Shown piece after piece: positions 23,621-25,533 of a stretch of 25,533 bases of DNA (positions are counted from its first letter, which is position 1; every line of letters begins with the position of its first letter). The notes under the pieces were generated by a model. The model ran no database searches, was not told the origin of the DNA, and saw only the letters and a list, made by a program, of their open reading frames with translations. The stretch comes from REBR01 sp033721915 (GTDB lineage Bacteria > Pseudomonadota > Gammaproteobacteria > Pseudomonadales > Oleiphilaceae): contig JAWWAC010000042.1 of NCBI GenBank assembly GCA_033721915.1, positions 1 to 25,533 on the forward strand. Direction: 5' to 3'. Position numbers and translations under genes: made by a program.

Positions 23621-24482
23621 ACCGAGCCGCCGTTACACCCTGGAGGATCTCAACCAGCTGATGGCCCGTCTGCGTGACCCGGACCATGGCTGCCCCTGGG
23701 ATCTTCAGCAGGACTACCGCAGCATCGTTCCCCACACACTGGAAGAGGCCTACGAGGTGGCCGAGGCCATCGAGGCGGGGGACCTGGATCACCTGCCGGA
23801 TGAGCTGGGGGACCTGCTCTTCCAGGTGGTTTTCTACGCCCGACTGGGGGAGGAGGAAGGGCGCTTTGACTTCACCCATGTGGTGGATGCCATCGTGCGC
23901 AAGCTGCTGCGCCGTCACCCCCACGTGTTTCCCGACGGCACACTGGAGTCCCGCCCCGAAGAGGGCCACAGCCTGGACCAGGCGGCCGTTCTGGACCAGT
24001 GGCAGCGCATCAAGGCCGGCGAGAAGAGCAGCGCCGTTGGTGGCAAAGTGGCCGCTGAAGACGCTCCCGTGAGTGCCCTGGACAGTGTCGGCCAGGGCCT
24101 GCCGGCCTTTATCCGTGCCCGCAAGCTGCAGCAGAAAGCCTCACGCCTGGGCTTTGACTGGCCCGATACCGGCGCCGTCTTTGCTAAACTGGAAGAGGAA
24201 ACCGAAGAACTCAGGGAGGCCTGGCAGTCCGGGGAAGGGGGCCGGGACGCCATGGAAGACGAGCTGGGTGATCTGCTGTTTGTCTGCGTCAACATGGCCC
24301 GCTTCATGGACCTGGACCCGGAACAGGCACTGCGCAGGGCCAACCGCAAGTTCGAGCAACGCTTCCGGCGCATGGAGCAGCAGCTGCGGGACCAGGGGGA
24401 AGACAACGGCGGTTTCCGCCAGCGGGAATTCCCGGCACTGGAGGCACTGTGGCGTCAGGCCAAGGGCCCGTTGCCGGAATAA
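23610..24482 (+). CDS. mazG: Nucleoside triphosphate pyrophosphohydrolase MazG
   Basis: MazG hydrolyses nucleoside triphosphates to monophosphates and pyrophosphate. In E. coli it cleans up aberrant NTPs and lowers ppGpp-related toxicity. The 290-residue protein holds two tandem MazG domains. The first has CPWD near 28-31, EEAYE at 45-49 and DELGD at 64-68. The second has EEETEE at 195-200 and DELGD at 217-221; these acidic residues bind Mg2+. The length is slightly above E. coli MazG (263), through a linker of about 20 residues around 135-160. The start overlaps relA by 11 nt, so the two are coupled, a pairing that fits their link through the stringent response. The gene ends 123 nt before the next one. 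Confidence 0.95.
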   Translation: MPTEPSRRYTLEDLNQLMARLRDPDHGCPWDLQQDYRSIVPHTLEEAYEVAEAIEAGDLDHLPDELGDLLFQVVFYARLGEEEGRFDFTHVVDAIVRKLLRRHPHVFPDGTLESRPEEGHSLDQAAVLDQWQRIKAGEKSSAVGGKVAAEDAPVSALDSVGQGLPAFIRARKLQQKASRLGFDWPDTGAVFAKLEEETEELREAWQSGEGGRDAMEDELGDLLFVCVNMARFMDLDPEQALRRANRKFEQRFRRMEQQLRDQGEDNGGFRQREFPALEALWRQAKGPLPE

Positions 24483-24544
24483 TAAGTACAATCCGTTACC
24501 ATAACCGGCCCGACTGTGCCGCAAGAACCGTTACACTGAAGTGA

Positions 24545-24570
24545 GAGCCCCCCCATTGAAACAGGGGCTC
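24545..24570 (+). promoter_or_regulatory. Hairpin between mazG and the small conserved gene
   Basis: GAGCCCC (24545-24551) pairs perfectly with GGGGCTC (24564-24570) around a 12-nt loop, and flanking GTG/CAC bases could extend it across a bulge. No T-run follows, so it is a weak terminator candidate for mazG or a leader element of the next gene. It does not cover the AAGGAG ribosome binding site at 24591-24596. Confidence 0.3.
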
Positions 24571-24605
24571 ACCAGCCACTCAGGAGATCCAAGGAGACAG
24601 CGTCA

Positions 24606-24953
24606 ATGAAGATTCGCGAACTGGTGCAGTACTGGGAAAAACACGCCCGAGGACGTCTCAGCCGCACCGTGCATCCGGTATCCCTGTCCGATCAGGCGGA
24701 ATCACGGCTTACGCAGCTCGCCGAGCGTTACCCTCTGCGTACCCGGGAGTCACTGCTGCGCAATCTTCTCTCGGCGGCCATGGACGAACTGGAGACCAGC
24801 TTTCCCTACGTGGAGGGTGACAAGGTAGTGGCCGTGGACGAGGACGGCTTTGATATCTACGAGGACGTGGGCCTGACACCCCGCTTCCTGGCCTACACCA
24901 AGCATCATATGGCCGACCTGAAAAAGAGAAAGGAAGACGAAAGCGCCGCCTGA
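24606..24953 (+). CDS. Small conserved protein of unknown function (sometimes labelled type 1 pili tip component)
   Basis: This 115-residue soluble, charged protein has no signal peptide or membrane segment. The helical N-terminus (MKIRELVQYWEKHARGRLS) is followed by a region like a ribbon-helix-helix or small helical domain (LSDQAESRLTQLAERYPLRTRESLLRNLLSAAMDELE). A conserved acidic block then reads FPYVEGDKVVAVDEDGFDIYEDVG. From memory, Pseudomonas and Marinobacter relatives near mazG have the same blocks and carry the label pili tip component, which nothing in this sequence supports. The helical part could bind nucleic acid or a protein partner; this is a guess. The ATG has an excellent AAGGAG ribosome binding site 9 nt upstream. 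The gene converges on the aldolase gene. Confidence 0.82.
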   Translation: MKIRELVQYWEKHARGRLSRTVHPVSLSDQAESRLTQLAERYPLRTRESLLRNLLSAAMDELETSFPYVEGDKVVAVDEDGFDIYEDVGLTPRFLAYTKHHMADLKKRKEDESAA

Positions 24954-24978
24954 TGGCGCCCCACGCCGGGCTTCTCGA

Positions 24979-25533
24979 CTACTGAAGTTCGTCACTCAGG
25001 CGGGCCTGGGCACGGTAGCTGTGAAAACGGCTGATCACCTCGTCCATCTGGGCCGGCTCCAGCAGCACGGGCTCACCGGTCCCCAGTATCTGTCCGTAGC
25101 AGCGGGCCAGTACCTCCACCTCCAGTGCCAGCTCCATGGCCGCCGACACGCTCTTGCCCACCGCCACCAGGCCGTGGTTGGCCATCAGGCAGGCATCCCG
25201 GTGCTGCAACCCTTCGGTAATATGCTCACCCAGCTGTTCGCTGCCAAAGGTGGCGTAGGGCACACAGGGGATATCATGGCCGCCTGCCACCGCCACCATG
25301 TAGTGGAAGGGTGGTATGGAGCGGTGCATGCAGGCCAGTGTGGTGGCCCAGGGGGAGTGGGCATGCACCACCGCCCCCACATCCGGCCGCGCCCGGTAGA
25401 TGGCGGCATGGAAGGACAGTTCGCTGGAGGGTTTCAGTGCCCCCTGATGGCGGCCGCTGAAATCCGTCACCACCATATGCCCGGGTGTGATCTCATCGAA
25501 GTGACTGCCCGAGGCGGTGATCAGAAGACCCTC
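24979..25533 (-). CDS. Class II aldolase/adducin family protein, C-terminal part
   Basis: These are the last 184 residues of a class II aldolase (FucA/AraD/adducin family); the N-terminal part lies beyond the window end, since the frame stays open to base 25533. The first visible residues, GLLITASGSHFDEITPGHMV, are the substrate-binding loop, so only about 25-35 residues should be missing. The active-site Glu lies in SSELSFHAAIYRARPDV. The zinc ligands are His-Ala-His in VVHAHSPWATTLA and the His of ANHGLVAVG. Members act on phosphorylated or free sugars and related keto compounds, such as fuculose 1-phosphate, ribulose 5-phosphate and methylthioribulose 1-phosphate. The substrate cannot be fixed from this sequence, so no gene symbol is given. 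The gene converges on the preceding gene with a 25-bp gap. Confidence 0.88.
   Translation of the reverse strand, partial: EGLLITASGSHFDEITPGHMVVTDFSGRHQGALKPSSELSFHAAIYRARPDVGAVVHAHSPWATTLACMHRSIPPFHYMVAVAGGHDIPCVPYATFGSEQLGEHITEGLQHRDACLMANHGLVAVGKSVSAAMELALEVEVLARCYGQILGTGEPVLLEPAQMDEVISRFHSYRAQARLSDELQ

Overview
The window is a GC-rich, densely packed stretch of gammaproteobacterial housekeeping chromosome. Almost every gene is a recognisable core gene, and the blocks match the Pseudomonas/Marinobacter arrangement: sdhE-nadB-rpoE-rseA-mucD, lepA-lepB-rnc-era-recO-pdxJ, and barA(gacS)/cysM-rlmD-relA-mazG. I infer a free-living, possibly marine or halophilic gammaproteobacterium related to those groups, and I cannot name a genus. 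I found no insertion sequence, prophage, CRISPR array, tRNA or rRNA.

Layout, left to right. (1) 1-1640, plus strand: the 3' part of lysS, then ung. (2) 1644-5987, minus strand: nadB -> sdhE -> ygfX -> ygfZ -> an HDOD-domain gene. This is an FAD/iron-sulfur housekeeping cluster (aspartate oxidase, the flavinylation factor SdhE, the YgfX membrane protein and the folate-binding Fe-S factor YgfZ). The HDOD gene has a good promoter of its own. (3) 5988-6321: a 334-bp divergent intergenic region with a candidate nadB promoter and two mutually exclusive GC-rich hairpins. (4) 6322-9536, plus strand: the envelope-stress module rpoE - rseA - rseC - mucD. (5) 9762-15935, plus strand: lepA - lepB - DUF4845 gene - rnc - era - recO - pdxJ, with several start/stop overlaps. 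pdxJ is split by one extra G in a G8 run. (6) 15948-18815, minus strand: a hybrid sensor kinase of the BarA/GacS type. (7) 18999-24953, plus strand: cysM - rlmD - relA - mazG - a small conserved protein. (8) 24979-25533, minus strand: the 3' part of a class II aldolase gene, cut by the window end.

The most unusual feature is the sigma-E module. RseA is only 92 residues long and ends just after its sigma-binding domain, with no transmembrane segment and no periplasmic domain, and no rseB lies beside it. RseC and the periplasmic protease MucD are intact. A soluble anti-sigma factor cannot be controlled by the usual DegS/RseP membrane cascade, so this sigma factor is probably regulated in another way or only weakly restrained. 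A 136-nt spacer with a perfect hairpin separates rpoE from rseA, so the two are not translationally coupled. Other points of interest are the pdxJ frameshift, two dyads overlapping the candidate mucD promoter, and a strong habit of using ATA (Ile) just before CTG codons. I see no clearly new multi-gene system; this is mainly ordinary core genome with a modified stress-sigma switch.
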